From assembly GCA_038534135.1 (NCBI GenBank), contig JBCAXJ010000002.1, positions 98,265 through 162,264 of the forward strand: 64,000 nucleotides of DNA, in the 5' to 3' direction. Every line of letters begins with the position of its first letter. The stretch's first letter is position 1. A program made the translations under genes and the position numbers. The notes below the pieces were generated by a model, which saw nothing but the letters and a program-made list of their open reading frames with translations, searched no databases and was not told where the DNA came from. Below, piece after piece: positions 8,579 to 17,869 of the stretch. This stretch comes from Thermohalobaculum sp038534135. Its GTDB lineage: Bacteria > Pseudomonadota > Alphaproteobacteria > Rhodobacterales > Rhodobacteraceae.

Positions 8579-8709
8579 GCAGCGTCCTTCGTAAAACACC
8601 CGTGCCGCTACCCCACCATGCGCCACGGAAGGGCCACAAAAATCGGGAGGCTGTTTTGTCCGACCATGGTCGGAGAGACTTCGTCGAGAGAAACGGCTAA
8701 CATCACATC

Positions 8710-9384
8710 ATGACACTCGATACGCCAACACCGCGGTCTTTCCTCGTGATCGATGATCACCCGTTGTTCTGCGATGCCCTGTCGATGACGCTGCGGTCCT
8801 TCCGTGACGACACGCAGGTCGCCACCGCCAACTCACTGGGGCAGGGGTTGAGCGCGATCGACGAAGGTGCAGCGCCGGATATCGTGCTGCTGGACCTGAA
8901 CCTGCCGGATGTCGACGGCGTCGATGGCCTGACCCGGCTGCGTCAGAAGCTGGCCGACACCCCGATCGTCGTCGTCTCGTCGCATGACGACGATGCCGTT
9001 GTCACCCGCGTCCTGAAAGCGGGTGCGGTCGGGTTTGTGTCGAAGAAATCGGGCGGCAGCGACCTGGAAGCCGCGTTGCGGAAGATCTGGAACGGCGAGA
9101 CCTGCGTGCCCAAGGGCTACCGCCCCGTTGCGAACGGATGCAATCCGGCGGCCGACGCGCAGGACGGGGTCGCCAAGCTCGACCTGCTGACGCCGCAGCA
9201 ACGCCGTATCCTGATGCTGGTCAGCGAGGGGCGGCTGAACAAGCAGATTGCCGGAGACCTCTCGATCGCCGAGACGACGGTCAAGGCGCATATCACCGTC
9301 ATTCTGCGCAAGCTTGGCGTCCAAAGTCGGACGCAGGCGGCCCTGATGGCGCAAAAGGCCCAACTCGGTTCGCTCTTGCACTAG
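8710..9384 (+). CDS. LuxR/NarL-family response regulator, ErbR/AgmR-like by context
   Basis: A 224-residue cytoplasmic DNA-binding response regulator. The receiver domain (about 10-125) has the acidic pair Asp15-Asp16, phospho-acceptor Asp62 (LLDLNLPDVDG) and Lys112. A LuxR-type helix-turn-helix (about 158-215) ends the protein (NKQIAGDLSIAETTVKAHI). It is followed by a FIST sensor gene and a kinase on the same strand. In Pseudomonas, regulators of this type (ErbR/AgmR, PedR1) control PQQ ethanol dehydrogenase genes next to a FIST-kinase pair, so control of the upstream dehydrogenase is a reasonable inference. No binding site was identified. Confidence 0.9.
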   Translation: MTLDTPTPRSFLVIDDHPLFCDALSMTLRSFRDDTQVATANSLGQGLSAIDEGAAPDIVLLDLNLPDVDGVDGLTRLRQKLADTPIVVVSSHDDDAVVTRVLKAGAVGFVSKKSGGSDLEAALRKIWNGETCVPKGYRPVANGCNPAADAQDGVAKLDLLTPQQRRILMLVSEGRLNKQIAGDLSIAETTVKAHITVILRKLGVQSRTQAALMAQKAQLGSLLH

Positions 9385-9429
9385 GTCGACACCCCGCACT
9401 ACCCTTTCCGGAAAAATCCGGGGAGGATC

Positions 9430-10623
9430 ATGCGCGACGACATCGAGTCGCGGTTGGACTGTGGCGCCGGTTCGCGTGCGGACCGGACCGTCGTGCGGAC
9501 GTGCAGCACAAACCCAGACACGACCGCGGCATTTGCCGAAATTGCAGCCGGGTTCGAAGGCCGTGACCTTGGCTTTGTGCTGCTGTTTGTCTCGCCAAAG
9601 CACGACCGCGACGCCATCGTGGACGGCTGCAACGCACACCTGTCAGACACACAGGTTCTCGGCTGCACCACCGCCGGAGAACTGGGCCCCGACGGCTATC
9701 AGCACGGCAGCATCGTAGCGCTCGGCTTCCCGCGGAGCAATTTCGTGGTCAGAACGCACCTGATCCAGCCGGTCTCCGAGTTCTCTCTCGACCAGGGGTC
9801 GACCATCGCCAGCGATCTGATGCGCCCGGACGGTCTGGAAGAAGCGGCCCTGTGGGATCATCGCTTTGCGCTCCTGTTCATCGACGGGTTGGCGCGGCGC
9901 GAGGATGCGGTGGTTGCAGCCCTTGCCCCGTCCCTGGGCGGCGTCCCGCTGATCGGCGGGTCCGCGGGCGACGGGCTCGACTTCGGGCAGACCTTCGTGA
10001 TTCACGGCGGGCGGTTTCATGCGGATGCAGCCGTGCTTGCCATCGTGCACACGAACTGCCCGATCAAGGGCTTCCGGCTGGACAACTTCGTGCCCACGGA
10101 TCACCGCATGGTCGTCACGGGCGCCGACCCAGCCGAGCGTTTGGTCACCGAGATCAACGTCGAACCCGCCGCGCGCGAATACGCCCGGATCGTCGGCAAG
10201 GACCCCGAACAGCTTTCGCCGTTCATCTTCGCCGAGAACCCCGTGGTCGTGCGGGTCGGCGGAGAGCATTTCTGCCGCTCGATCCAGAAGGTCGAGGACA
10301 ACGGCGACCTGCGGTTCTATTGCGCGATTGACGAAGGCCTTGTGCTGACGGTCGCCAGATCGACCGACATCGTTGCCCATCTCGACGAAAACCTGGAAGC
10401 CCTGGCCGAGAAAACGCCCCCCGATCTGGTGTTGGGCTTCGACTGCGTCCTGCGCCGCCTAGATGTCGAGACCTCGCAGAAAACCCGCGAGATGTCGCGC
10501 GTGCTGGCGCGGCACGGCGTGATGGGCTTCAACACCTACGGCGAACAGTATCGCGGAATGCATGTGAACCAGACCTTCACCGGCGTCGCGGTCTATCCGT
10601 CGGATGCGCGTTTGGATGACTGA
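9430..10623 (+). CDS. FIST-domain sensor protein, NosP-like by context
   Basis: A 397-residue soluble protein with FIST N (about 30-225) and FIST C (about 235-375) domains. FIST domains are sensory; the best-studied one, NosP of Pseudomonas aeruginosa, binds heme and nitric oxide and inhibits its partner kinase NahK. Here the stop overlaps or abuts the next kinase gene, the same gene order as nosP-nahK. The ATG at 9430 follows GGGGAGG. His residues that could hold heme are present, but I cannot assign the ligand. There is no signal peptide or membrane segment. Ligand and sensing role are inferred. Confidence 0.85.
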   Translation: MRDDIESRLDCGAGSRADRTVVRTCSTNPDTTAAFAEIAAGFEGRDLGFVLLFVSPKHDRDAIVDGCNAHLSDTQVLGCTTAGELGPDGYQHGSIVALGFPRSNFVVRTHLIQPVSEFSLDQGSTIASDLMRPDGLEEAALWDHRFALLFIDGLARREDAVVAALAPSLGGVPLIGGSAGDGLDFGQTFVIHGGRFHADAAVLAIVHTNCPIKGFRLDNFVPTDHRMVVTGADPAERLVTEINVEPAAREYARIVGKDPEQLSPFIFAENPVVVRVGGEHFCRSIQKVEDNGDLRFYCAIDEGLVLTVARSTDIVAHLDENLEALAEKTPPDLVLGFDCVLRRLDVETSQKTREMSRVLARHGVMGFNTYGEQYRGMHVNQTFTGVAVYPSDARLDD

Positions 10624-11965
10624 GATGTCGCAAGGCGCACCAATCGACGGCCTGCTCGACGGCTCGACCGACCTGGAGACCCAGAACCACAAGCTCCGGC
10701 GCATCACGGAGGTTCTGATGAACCGCGTCGAACGCAATGCCGAACAATCGGGCGACGGCTACAGCCTGTTCCAACGGGCGATAGCGCTTGAAGGCGAGGT
10801 GAATGCCCGCACCGTCGAACTGCAACGCACGCTCGACCTGCTCAATCGCGCGAATCTTCAGCTTTCGGCAGCCTCGGCAGCGGCCGAGGAGGCCAACCGC
10901 GCGAAGTCGCGCTTTGTCGCTGCCGCCAGTCACGACGTGCGCCAGCCCCTGACCGCGGCGAAGCTCTACCTTGAACAGATCGCCCGCACCGAGCTGGACC
11001 CGAAGCAGGAGAACATCGTCGGCCAGCTGTCCAGCGCCTTCCGGTCGGTCGAAAGCATCATCGGCTCGCTGCTGGACATCTCGCGTCTGGATTCGTCCGC
11101 GACCCGGGCCGAGATCTCGGCCTTCCCCGTATCGCGCGTGCTCGAACCGGTGATCGAGGAGTTTCAGCCGCTGGCCGCGCAGAACGGGCTCGATCTCTGG
11201 TGTATCCCGTCTTCGGTCTGGGTCCTCAGCGATCCGTTCTACCTGCGCCAGATCATCCAGAACTTCGTCTCGAACGCCGTCCAGTATAGCGGCAGCGGTC
11301 GGGTGCTCGTCGGGTGCCGCAAGCGCGGGGATGAGCTCGAGATCCAGGTCTACGACACCGGGCCGGGCCTGACCGAGGACGAACGCAAGCTGATCTTCGC
11401 CGAGTTCAAACGTCTGCCGAGCAAGACCCACCGGGCCGGGAATGTTGAAGGCGTCGGGCTTGGTCTCGCGATCGTCGAACGCGCCGCAAAGCTGTTGCGC
11501 CATCCGCTTGACCTGCGCTCGATCCCTGGTCGGGGCTCGGTTTTCTCGGTGCGGGTCCCGACATGTTCGCCGCAGGAAATGGCGGACGAGCAGGACGACG
11601 CGTTCGGGCAGGAGACGGCAGAGGCGCAGATCGTCCTGTTGCTGAGCCAGAATACCGCGCTGTCCGACCAGATCGTCGGCCTGCTGGACGGCTGGGGGAT
11701 GGCCTGCATCTGCGCGACGTCGCCCACGGATGCCCGGCGCAATCTCAGCCAGCTCGGCATCGCACCGGATGCCATTGTCGTGGACGAGGCCACTTTCTCG
11801 GATGAGCAGCTTCGGGAGATCGAGGGACGGGGCGGGCTTGCGACGCGCCATGTCAGATTGTCGAACGGGACGGATGCCCCGAACGACCGGTCCGAGATTT
11901 CAACGGATACAGTGTTCCTGACGCGTCCCTTGCGGCCGCACCGTCTGCGCGCAGCGCTGGCGTAA
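10616..11965 (+). CDS. Cytoplasmic histidine kinase with degenerate receiver, NahK-like
   Basis: A 449-residue protein without a membrane segment or obvious sensor domain: an N-terminal coiled coil, then an H-box (ASHDVRQPL, His at about residue 106) of the kind found in NahK-type hybrid kinases, then an HATPase domain with NAVQYS, DTGPGL and GVGLGLAIV boxes. The C-terminal ~110 residues look like a receiver, but the acidic pair is Ser-Gln (LLLSQNT) and the conserved Lys is Arg (LTRPLRP), so phosphotransfer through it is doubtful. The start is uncertain: ATG at 10604, 10616 or 10625, the first two overlapping the FIST gene. With no sensor of its own, it probably takes its input from the FIST protein. 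Confidence 0.85.
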   Translation: MTEMSQGAPIDGLLDGSTDLETQNHKLRRITEVLMNRVERNAEQSGDGYSLFQRAIALEGEVNARTVELQRTLDLLNRANLQLSAASAAAEEANRAKSRFVAAASHDVRQPLTAAKLYLEQIARTELDPKQENIVGQLSSAFRSVESIIGSLLDISRLDSSATRAEISAFPVSRVLEPVIEEFQPLAAQNGLDLWCIPSSVWVLSDPFYLRQIIQNFVSNAVQYSGSGRVLVGCRKRGDELEIQVYDTGPGLTEDERKLIFAEFKRLPSKTHRAGNVEGVGLGLAIVERAAKLLRHPLDLRSIPGRGSVFSVRVPTCSPQEMADEQDDAFGQETAEAQIVLLLSQNTALSDQIVGLLDGWGMACICATSPTDARRNLSQLGIAPDAIVVDEATFSDEQLREIEGRGGLATRHVRLSNGTDAPNDRSEISTDTVFLTRPLRPHRLRAALA

Positions 11966-11978
11966 CGCGCGGCAGATC

Positions 11979-12881
11979 TCAGTCTCTGGCCAGGAACTCC
12001 GCGATTTCGCGCAGCGATCGGTCGGCTTCCGGGATCTCGTCGTAGAACTCGAACACATGCCACATGTGCGGGTGCACCCGAACCTCGCAAGCGGTCCCGG
12101 CATCGCGAAGGCGCTCGGCCAGGCGCAGCACCTGATCGCACAACACGTCCCGCGTGCCCGTCGTCACGAAGATCGGTGGCAGGCCGCGCGGCCAATCAGC
12201 GTAGACCGGCGAAAGCTCGGGGTCCGTCGGATCGGCACCGGGCGCATAGACCTCTGCCGCAGCGGCAATCATCTCCGGCGACAGTGTCGGGTCGTCACCA
12301 TCGGGCATGTCCGCAGACACTCCCAAAGCGCTCATGTCACACCAGGGCGAAAGCAACGCGACTTTCGTCGGCAGTGGCAGATCTTGGGCAAGCGCCCGCT
12401 GCAGGAGCACGAGCGCCAGATTGCCGCCTGCCGATTCTCCGATCAGTGCGAACGGACCGCGTTCGGACAGCGCCCGGTACACCGCAAAACCATCCTCGGT
12501 CGCGGCGGGATAGGGGTGCTCCGGTGCCAGACGGTAATCGACCAGCGTGATCCGATAACCCGAGTACGCAGCCAGCGGCGCTGCCAGGATCAGATCCTCG
12601 CGCGCGCTGCCTGAAAAGTACCCGCCACCAAAACAGTACAATGCGTCCCGCGCACCGTCCCATCCGGCTGGCGTTGCGACAAGGCATGGAACGCCCGCGA
12701 TCGTGGCTTCGGACAGCGCGACCGGATGTCGGGACAGCGCCCGCTCCGCGCGTTTCAACGCATCGATCCGAGCAACCTCGCGATACGCCCAGGCCGTCCG
12801 ATCGGTCAGCGGCGGCAACTCTGGACGCCTGGCGGACAGAAACGCCAAGGCCGCTGTGCTGAGGTCCGGCGTCGCTGACAT
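11979..12881 (-). CDS. Alpha/beta-hydrolase esterase, HSL family
   Basis: A 300-residue cytoplasmic esterase/lipase of the hormone-sensitive-lipase group. The nucleophile elbow is GESAGG (Ser150) and the general base region is HPHMWHVFEF near the C-terminus. The usual oxyanion motif HGGG is here FGGG (CFGGGYFSG at 83-91), so the first His is replaced. VDYRLAPEHPYPAA is typical of the family. It converges with the kinase gene and is not obviously part of an operon. Natural substrate unknown. Confidence 0.88.
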   Translation of the reverse strand: MSATPDLSTAALAFLSARRPELPPLTDRTAWAYREVARIDALKRAERALSRHPVALSEATIAGVPCLVATPAGWDGARDALYCFGGGYFSGSAREDLILAAPLAAYSGYRITLVDYRLAPEHPYPAATEDGFAVYRALSERGPFALIGESAGGNLALVLLQRALAQDLPLPTKVALLSPWCDMSALGVSADMPDGDDPTLSPEMIAAAAEVYAPGADPTDPELSPVYADWPRGLPPIFVTTGTRDVLCDQVLRLAERLRDAGTACEVRVHPHMWHVFEFYDEIPEADRSLREIAEFLARD

Positions 12882-12954
12882 CCGATCTCCTTAAGGGCCA
12901 AGGCAAAGTTTAGCTTAGCCCAAGTTGCAACCGCTTCAATCCATCCAAAGGACC

Positions 12955-13386
12955 CTATGGGTGCCCTTTATCCGACAGCGCGCGTTCCAAAAGGCTTTTG
13001 AGCGCCTCTTTGTCGGGACCTGAGACCACGCCAAGGATCTCTTCGATCGTGTCCGCGACAGCGTGTTGCAAGTCCTGCACGACCTGCCCACCAGCTTCGG
13101 TCAGGCTGACCAGAGTGACGCGCGCATCATGCTCGGACGCTTCGCGCATGACCAGGCCCTTCATCTCCAAGGACCGGATCGTGCGGGTCATCTGAGACTT
13201 GTCGCGCGCAACGCGCTTGGTGAGTTCCTGTAATCCCGGGCGCCCCATCTCGGCGAGGGTCAGAAGCACAATACCGCCTCCCGGGCCGACTTTGGCCGTG
13301 TCGAACACATGCGCTTTCGACTGGAGGCTGAAGTGGATCCTCCGCATGAAGCGATCAATGAGTAGCGCGAGTTCTATATCGGGCAT
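12955..13386 (-). CDS. MarR-family transcriptional regulator
   Basis: A 143-residue winged-helix protein. The central part (LQELTKRVARDKSQMTRTI through GLVMREASEHDARVTLVSLT) is the MarR DNA-recognition helix and wing. It is divergent from a small membrane protein gene, and the 105-base gap holds a perfect 8-bp inverted repeat. Autoregulation and control of the divergent gene are the simplest reading. Ligand unknown. Confidence 0.9.
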   Translation of the reverse strand: MPDIELALLIDRFMRRIHFSLQSKAHVFDTAKVGPGGGIVLLTLAEMGRPGLQELTKRVARDKSQMTRTIRSLEMKGLVMREASEHDARVTLVSLTEAGGQVVQDLQHAVADTIEEILGVVSGPDKEALKSLLERALSDKGHP

Positions 13387-13407
13387 TCGCAGAAATCGTT
13401 GACTTAG

Positions 13408-13429
13408 TCCACCAAATAGGGTTGGTGGA
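13408..13429. promoter_or_regulatory. Candidate MarR operator
   Basis: TCCACCAA and TTGGTGGA form a perfect 8-bp inverted repeat with a 6-base spacer, 22 bases upstream of the marR start and 63 bases upstream of the divergent gene. Size and symmetry fit MarR sites. Confidence 0.6.
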
Positions 13430-13491
13430 TTTTGTCTACCTTATGGCATCGCAAGCTGAGTGCAAACCAACCCTGACCGAAGGGCATTCGA

Positions 13492-13953
13492 ATGAACAGC
13501 ACCTATGACCTCTTGCTCAAGATCTCGGCGGTCCTGTGGATCCTCTGGGGAGTGGTTCACATGTTTGCTGGCGTGATGACGATCTCGCAAGACGCCGCGG
13601 GCGCCGTTGCGGGTATCGCCGACGCCGTGGACCCGGCCTTGATCGCCCATGACTACCATCCGGCAGTCGGCGCAGTTCTTAACCAGCACGGGTTCAACCT
13701 TCTTTGGATCGGGGCCTTCACCGTTGTCGGAGGCGTCTACATCTGGCGGCATTCCGTAACTGCCATTTTCATGACCGCAGTTGTGGGCTGGGTCACGGAT
13801 GTCGGATATTTCGTGTTCATGGATCTTGGCGGCTTCGTGAACTTTGTCCCTGGCACCGTCATGACGATCATCTCGTCCGCCGCAGTCGTTCTGAGCGTGT
13901 GGGCTTATTTGATTGGCAAGCGCGGGGAGCCTGGCAAAGTGGCAAAGCACTAA
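13492..13953 (+). CDS. Small integral membrane protein
   Basis: A 153-residue protein with four hydrophobic segments (about 8-30, 65-85, 88-108, 118-138), so an inner-membrane protein. I recognise no domain. It is divergent from the marR gene and likely its target; MarR-controlled small membrane proteins often relate to stress or compound tolerance, but nothing here shows which. Confidence 0.75.
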   Translation: MNSTYDLLLKISAVLWILWGVVHMFAGVMTISQDAAGAVAGIADAVDPALIAHDYHPAVGAVLNQHGFNLLWIGAFTVVGGVYIWRHSVTAIFMTAVVGWVTDVGYFVFMDLGGFVNFVPGTVMTIISSAAVVLSVWAYLIGKRGEPGKVAKH

Positions 13954-14243
13954 GCGGAACGTATCTCAAACGCTGTGTCTTGCAGGAATGTCCCGCTATC
14001 AGGTCGCGATAGCTGATTGCATGCCTGCCATCCGGATTTCTTGAGTGCTCCATGGCCGAATACTACTCTAGCTTCGGATGCCCATCCCAGTCAGTCGCAG
14101 CGCTCGACTTCCGTCACTCTAGCGTCTGCAGAGGTCCCGATAGCCTTCAGGGTCGACATGGAAAACCGAGACCCGTGCGAGTTGTCATTCCTGCCGAGCT
14201 TGGCGCCTTAAAGCGACCTCATCACAGCATGAAACATTAGAGC

Positions 14244-15581
14244 CTACGAGGCGCGCGGGAGCAAAGTCTCGGCCTTAGCGTCAGGCAGCGTGTATTCTTG
14301 AGCACGTTCGGAGATCGGATGAATTGGAAGAAAGACTGTGAAGCAGGAGCCGACGCCGACTTCGCTGGTCACAGAGATTTTTCCAGACATTCCTTCGACC
14401 AGTTCCGCGGTGATGGCGAGGCCCAGGCCGGTTCCACTGCTCTTTGCGGCCTCTTGCTGGTTCAGTTTTTCGAAGGGTACGAAAATCCTGTCAATCTCGT
14501 TTTGCGCGATGCCAATCCCGGTATCCCGAACAGAAAATACAACACCCTGCGGGTCTCGCCGCACCTCTAGGTCGACCGAGCCGGCTTCGGTGAACTTGAT
14601 TGCGTTCCCGGCCAGGTTGGTAAGGGCTTGCCGAATGCCAATTCGGCAGCCACGCCACAAGGGCGGCACATCGTCGGGGATACGAAAACTGACATCAAGC
14701 TCTGCCGCTTGTGGCGCAAAGCGTGTCTCGTTGACGACATCCTCGATCAGCCGACGAAGGTCGAACTCCTGATCAACCAGATCGAACCCGTGATTTGCGA
14801 TCCGTGCGTAGTCGAGTAACTGGTTCACAAGTTCCAACAGATGTTCGCCGGACGCCTTGATCGCTTCGATGGCGCGCTGTGACTTTGAGTCGTGCGGTGC
14901 CGACAACAACACGGCAGCCATCCCGATCACACCGTTCAAGGGTGTTCGCAGCTCGTGCGTCAAAGTCGCCAAGAATTGCAGTTTGGATGCGTCAGCGGCC
15001 TGGGCGCGCTCGACAGCGCGTTCGAGATCAGCCTCCCGCGCTTTCAACTCGTTGATGTCAATTGCAACGCGGACATTGCCACCGCCGGACAGGCGGCGCT
15101 TTCCAACCCGCAACCATCCGATCCGGTGAAACTGAGCCTCGACCAGCAAGCCGTCTGGGGAGCAGGACGAGCCTATGGCCATCTCTATCTGCCTCTGAGC
15201 CTCTTTTCGCGACGCAAGCAACGCTTCGTTTCCGGCGGCGAGAGAGTCATAGCTTGGTCGTATACGCGGGTTGCTGAGGTCAATCGAGGTTTCGCGGTGG
15301 TGTGAGCGATAGAGCGCGTTCGACAGGATCAGACGTTCCTTCGCGTCATACATCGCCATGGGAATTGGCAGATCCTCAAACGCTTCGAGAAGGTCATCGA
15401 GGTGCTTGGTCCGCCATCCGTTTTGCTGCCATTCGCTCAGGGCGAGCAGCACACAGCTTGCACCCGCTGTTGCGGCGTAGAGAAACTGATCGAAGACCAG
15501 CATAGACAGAGCAGTCCCGAACGCCGCGCCTATCAGAGCCACGCGCAACGAAATCGGCATTCTCGAAGTCCACGAAGCCAT
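14244..15581 (-). CDS. Membrane-bound PAS sensor histidine kinase
   Basis: A 445-residue protein: two closely spaced N-terminal membrane segments (about 12-48), a PAS-like domain (about 60-180), a HisKA box with HELRTPLNG (His209), and an HATPase domain with NLAGNAIKF, DTGIGI and GTGLGLAI boxes. It has no receiver domain and no response-regulator partner beside it, so it is an orphan kinase. The signal is unknown. Confidence 0.9.
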   Translation of the reverse strand: MASWTSRMPISLRVALIGAAFGTALSMLVFDQFLYAATAGASCVLLALSEWQQNGWRTKHLDDLLEAFEDLPIPMAMYDAKERLILSNALYRSHHRETSIDLSNPRIRPSYDSLAAGNEALLASRKEAQRQIEMAIGSSCSPDGLLVEAQFHRIGWLRVGKRRLSGGGNVRVAIDINELKAREADLERAVERAQAADASKLQFLATLTHELRTPLNGVIGMAAVLLSAPHDSKSQRAIEAIKASGEHLLELVNQLLDYARIANHGFDLVDQEFDLRRLIEDVVNETRFAPQAAELDVSFRIPDDVPPLWRGCRIGIRQALTNLAGNAIKFTEAGSVDLEVRRDPQGVVFSVRDTGIGIAQNEIDRIFVPFEKLNQQEAAKSSGTGLGLAITAELVEGMSGKISVTSEVGVGSCFTVFLPIHPISERAQEYTLPDAKAETLLPRAS

Positions 15582-15617
15582 ATGGTCCGTGATGCAGAAG
15601 AAGTGTTAATGTTCGGC

Positions 15618-15959
15618 TTAGGGTAGAATTTTGGTGGCGCTTTCGGTGGGTCTGACGAACTCAGCGTCGGGTGCCCTGCAACATTGCCAAGTCCGGTCGG
15701 CGCGCAGACGAACCAAGATGCTGAGGAGTGGCGATGAAAGGCGCTTCGTGTCAGGCCGGGCCATGCACTTCTCCTGGAGCATGGCGTTCAATTCGTCGAT
15801 ATCACGCGCCTGCGGGATCGGCACCATGAACGTGCGCCGGGTGAACTCGCCCATACCCTCTACAGCGCCCTTGTCGTTGCCCTTCGCTTGGCGCCCGTAT
15901 CGATCCAGAAAGGCATAGTGACATTGCAGGGATGCAAACAGGTGGCGTCGGTTGCGCGA
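15618..15959 (-). pseudogene. IS21-family transposase (istA) remnant
   Basis: Minus-strand translation of 15740-15947 gives a piece typical of the C-terminal region of IstA: YGRQAKGNDKGAVEG followed by TRRTFMVPIPQARDIDELN. The frame is closed by a TGA at 15960-15962 and loses similarity after about 15735. No istB, catalytic DDE part or terminal repeats were found, so this is a dead fragment. Confidence 0.65.
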
Positions 15960-16109
15960 TCATCTTCGCAACACACTCCTCAAATCCGACTTGAGGGTAT
16001 AATGGCTTTCTTGAAACGCGCATCGCGGATTGAAAGACTGATCTGGTATCTTCTACGATGCCGAAAATCTTCCGGATTGCCTATGTTATCGGTCTTTCGA
16101 GCAACTTGA

Positions 16110-16934
16110 TCAAAGCAACCCATCTAGGAAGGTTTCGAGGAAACCAAAATTGCGCCCGAAAAGCGCGCCAGTCTGGCGTTCGTCCCGAATGCTCGTGGAA
16201 CCGAAGTAGACCGTGCCGCGAGCAAGAAACACATGCACGTCGCCGCCGCGGTCTGGCGAGCTTGTGAAATACCCATACCCAATGCCAAGGCCCAGCGGAG
16301 CTATTTCAAAACGATAGTCTGCGGATGCGGAAGCCATCAAGACCGTGTCGTTCTCGAGAAACGGATTCGCAAAGACTGTGTCTCCGGCGTTCACAACCTG
16401 GCCGTAGCTGCCATCCAGTGATAACATTAGATTATCGATTGGAAAGAAATCGGCACCCAGCGTGCCTAGTAGAACTGTGTTTTGTCGTTCACCGTGTCGA
16501 ATAGAGGCCTCTGATCGAATTGAAATATTATCGAAAAAGATCAAGCCATCAATGCCCCCATTGAAGTGATTTCGCGAGCTGACTGATCCAGTGCCAGCTC
16601 CAATAGCGAAAGCATAGTTTGGGTCAATGTAGCCTGCCCGAATTTTCGTGCTGAAGATTGCGTCGCTGAGCGTGTTTCGCGTTGCGGTTAAATCTTGCTG
16701 GTTAAAAGTCGTTGTTTCACTCGATATTCGCGCTAATTGGGCATCGGCCTGAATGCCGAAGTTCTCGGAAAACCGGACCATGACGCGACCGTCGCCGCCC
16801 ACCACCGTCGCATCAGAACTTTCATTCTGCAGGCTACCCCCATACACGCTGCCTCTTCCAGAAACATCGTCTGCTGCGTAGGTTGAAGTGCCAGCAAGTA
16901 TTACGCCAATCACCAATAACGAACGAACGAGCAT
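16110..16934 (-). CDS. Outer-membrane beta-barrel-like protein
   Basis: A 274-residue protein with a signal peptide (cut near TYA) and alternating polar/hydrophobic strands rich in Gly, Ser and aromatic residues, ending in a Leu-rich tail; it looks like a small porin-type barrel. I cannot name the family. Base composition is visibly more AT-rich than the neighbouring housekeeping genes, and it lies beside an IS21 remnant, so recent acquisition is plausible. Confidence 0.6.
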   Translation of the reverse strand: MLVRSLLVIGVILAGTSTYAADDVSGRGSVYGGSLQNESSDATVVGGDGRVMVRFSENFGIQADAQLARISSETTTFNQQDLTATRNTLSDAIFSTKIRAGYIDPNYAFAIGAGTGSVSSRNHFNGGIDGLIFFDNISIRSEASIRHGERQNTVLLGTLGADFFPIDNLMLSLDGSYGQVVNAGDTVFANPFLENDTVLMASASADYRFEIAPLGLGIGYGYFTSSPDRGGDVHVFLARGTVYFGSTSIRDERQTGALFGRNFGFLETFLDGLL

Positions 16935-17220
16935 AATTTACCTCTTCCAGCGTCGACACACTACGAAGGCCTCATTAGCATCCAGCATGCACGGTACAAG
17001 CAAAATCTGATCGATCTTGATCTGATGTAACGGTCTTCCACCGAAAGCGGCAGGTTCTAAGATTAGGGGTGAATTCCAGAATAGAATTTGGACAGTCTTG
17101 GTGAACGCCACGGACTGCGGCGTGAGCCTACTCCGCTATCGTATTGCTCGGCTGCCATAGGGAAAAGGCACCAGGGACGACCTTATGGCAGCGCCTGCCC
17201 GTACCTCAGCAAAGCGACGG

Positions 17221-17694
17221 TCACTTCACCCAGATCAGCGCGGCTGCAATGGCGCAGATCAAGAAATTGATCGCTGGCCAGAAGATCAGATACGACCCGT
17301 TCATGATCCGGGACCCAAAGACTGGAAACTGCCTTGCGCAGATTTCCATGTCGTCATTGCACTGCGAGACGATGTCCGTCTTCGACAAGCCCGAGCACAG
17401 ATCGTCCCGGATCCGCTTGAACAGGTCATAGTGGAACATCTGCACGATACCAATGCGATAGACGAAGACGAAGATTATGGCTCCGTAGAGCGCAAAGAGC
17501 GCTGAGAAGGCGAGCCTCTCCGACGTTTCACCCACCGACGCAAACGTAAAGGCGCCGGCACAGAACGCGACATTGAAACCGGTGATCTGGATGCGCGCGT
17601 CGCTCTGGTGGTTCGCGCAGTCCTTCGCCGACTCCATGATTGCGATCCGAGCGGTCACGTCTTCCACGGGCGCGTCTCCACTGTGCTCGACCAT
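17221..17694 (-). CDS. Hypothetical membrane protein
   Basis: A 157-residue protein with hydrophobic segments at about 38-55, 64-82 and 132-155. Four Cys residues fall in the middle soluble part and near it. No family recognised. It is divergent from rimO and follows the AT-richer accessory stretch. Confidence 0.55.
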   Translation of the reverse strand: MVEHSGDAPVEDVTARIAIMESAKDCANHQSDARIQITGFNVAFCAGAFTFASVGETSERLAFSALFALYGAIIFVFVYRIGIVQMFHYDLFKRIRDDLCSGLSKTDIVSQCNDDMEICARQFPVFGSRIMNGSYLIFWPAINFLICAIAAALIWVK

Positions 17695-17869
17695 TGAACA
17701 GTGCCTCGCTGGTCAGGACAGGCAGCCCGCCAACAGACGCATATTTTATCAGAAGCCCGTGTTATCTCAAAGTGACACAGGCGCTGCGCGACGGGCGGCA
17801 GGCCCGCACGAATCCTGGCGATCGTCACACCCCGTTGTTCCCTGGCCCGTCGTCCTGTATGCGGCGCGC

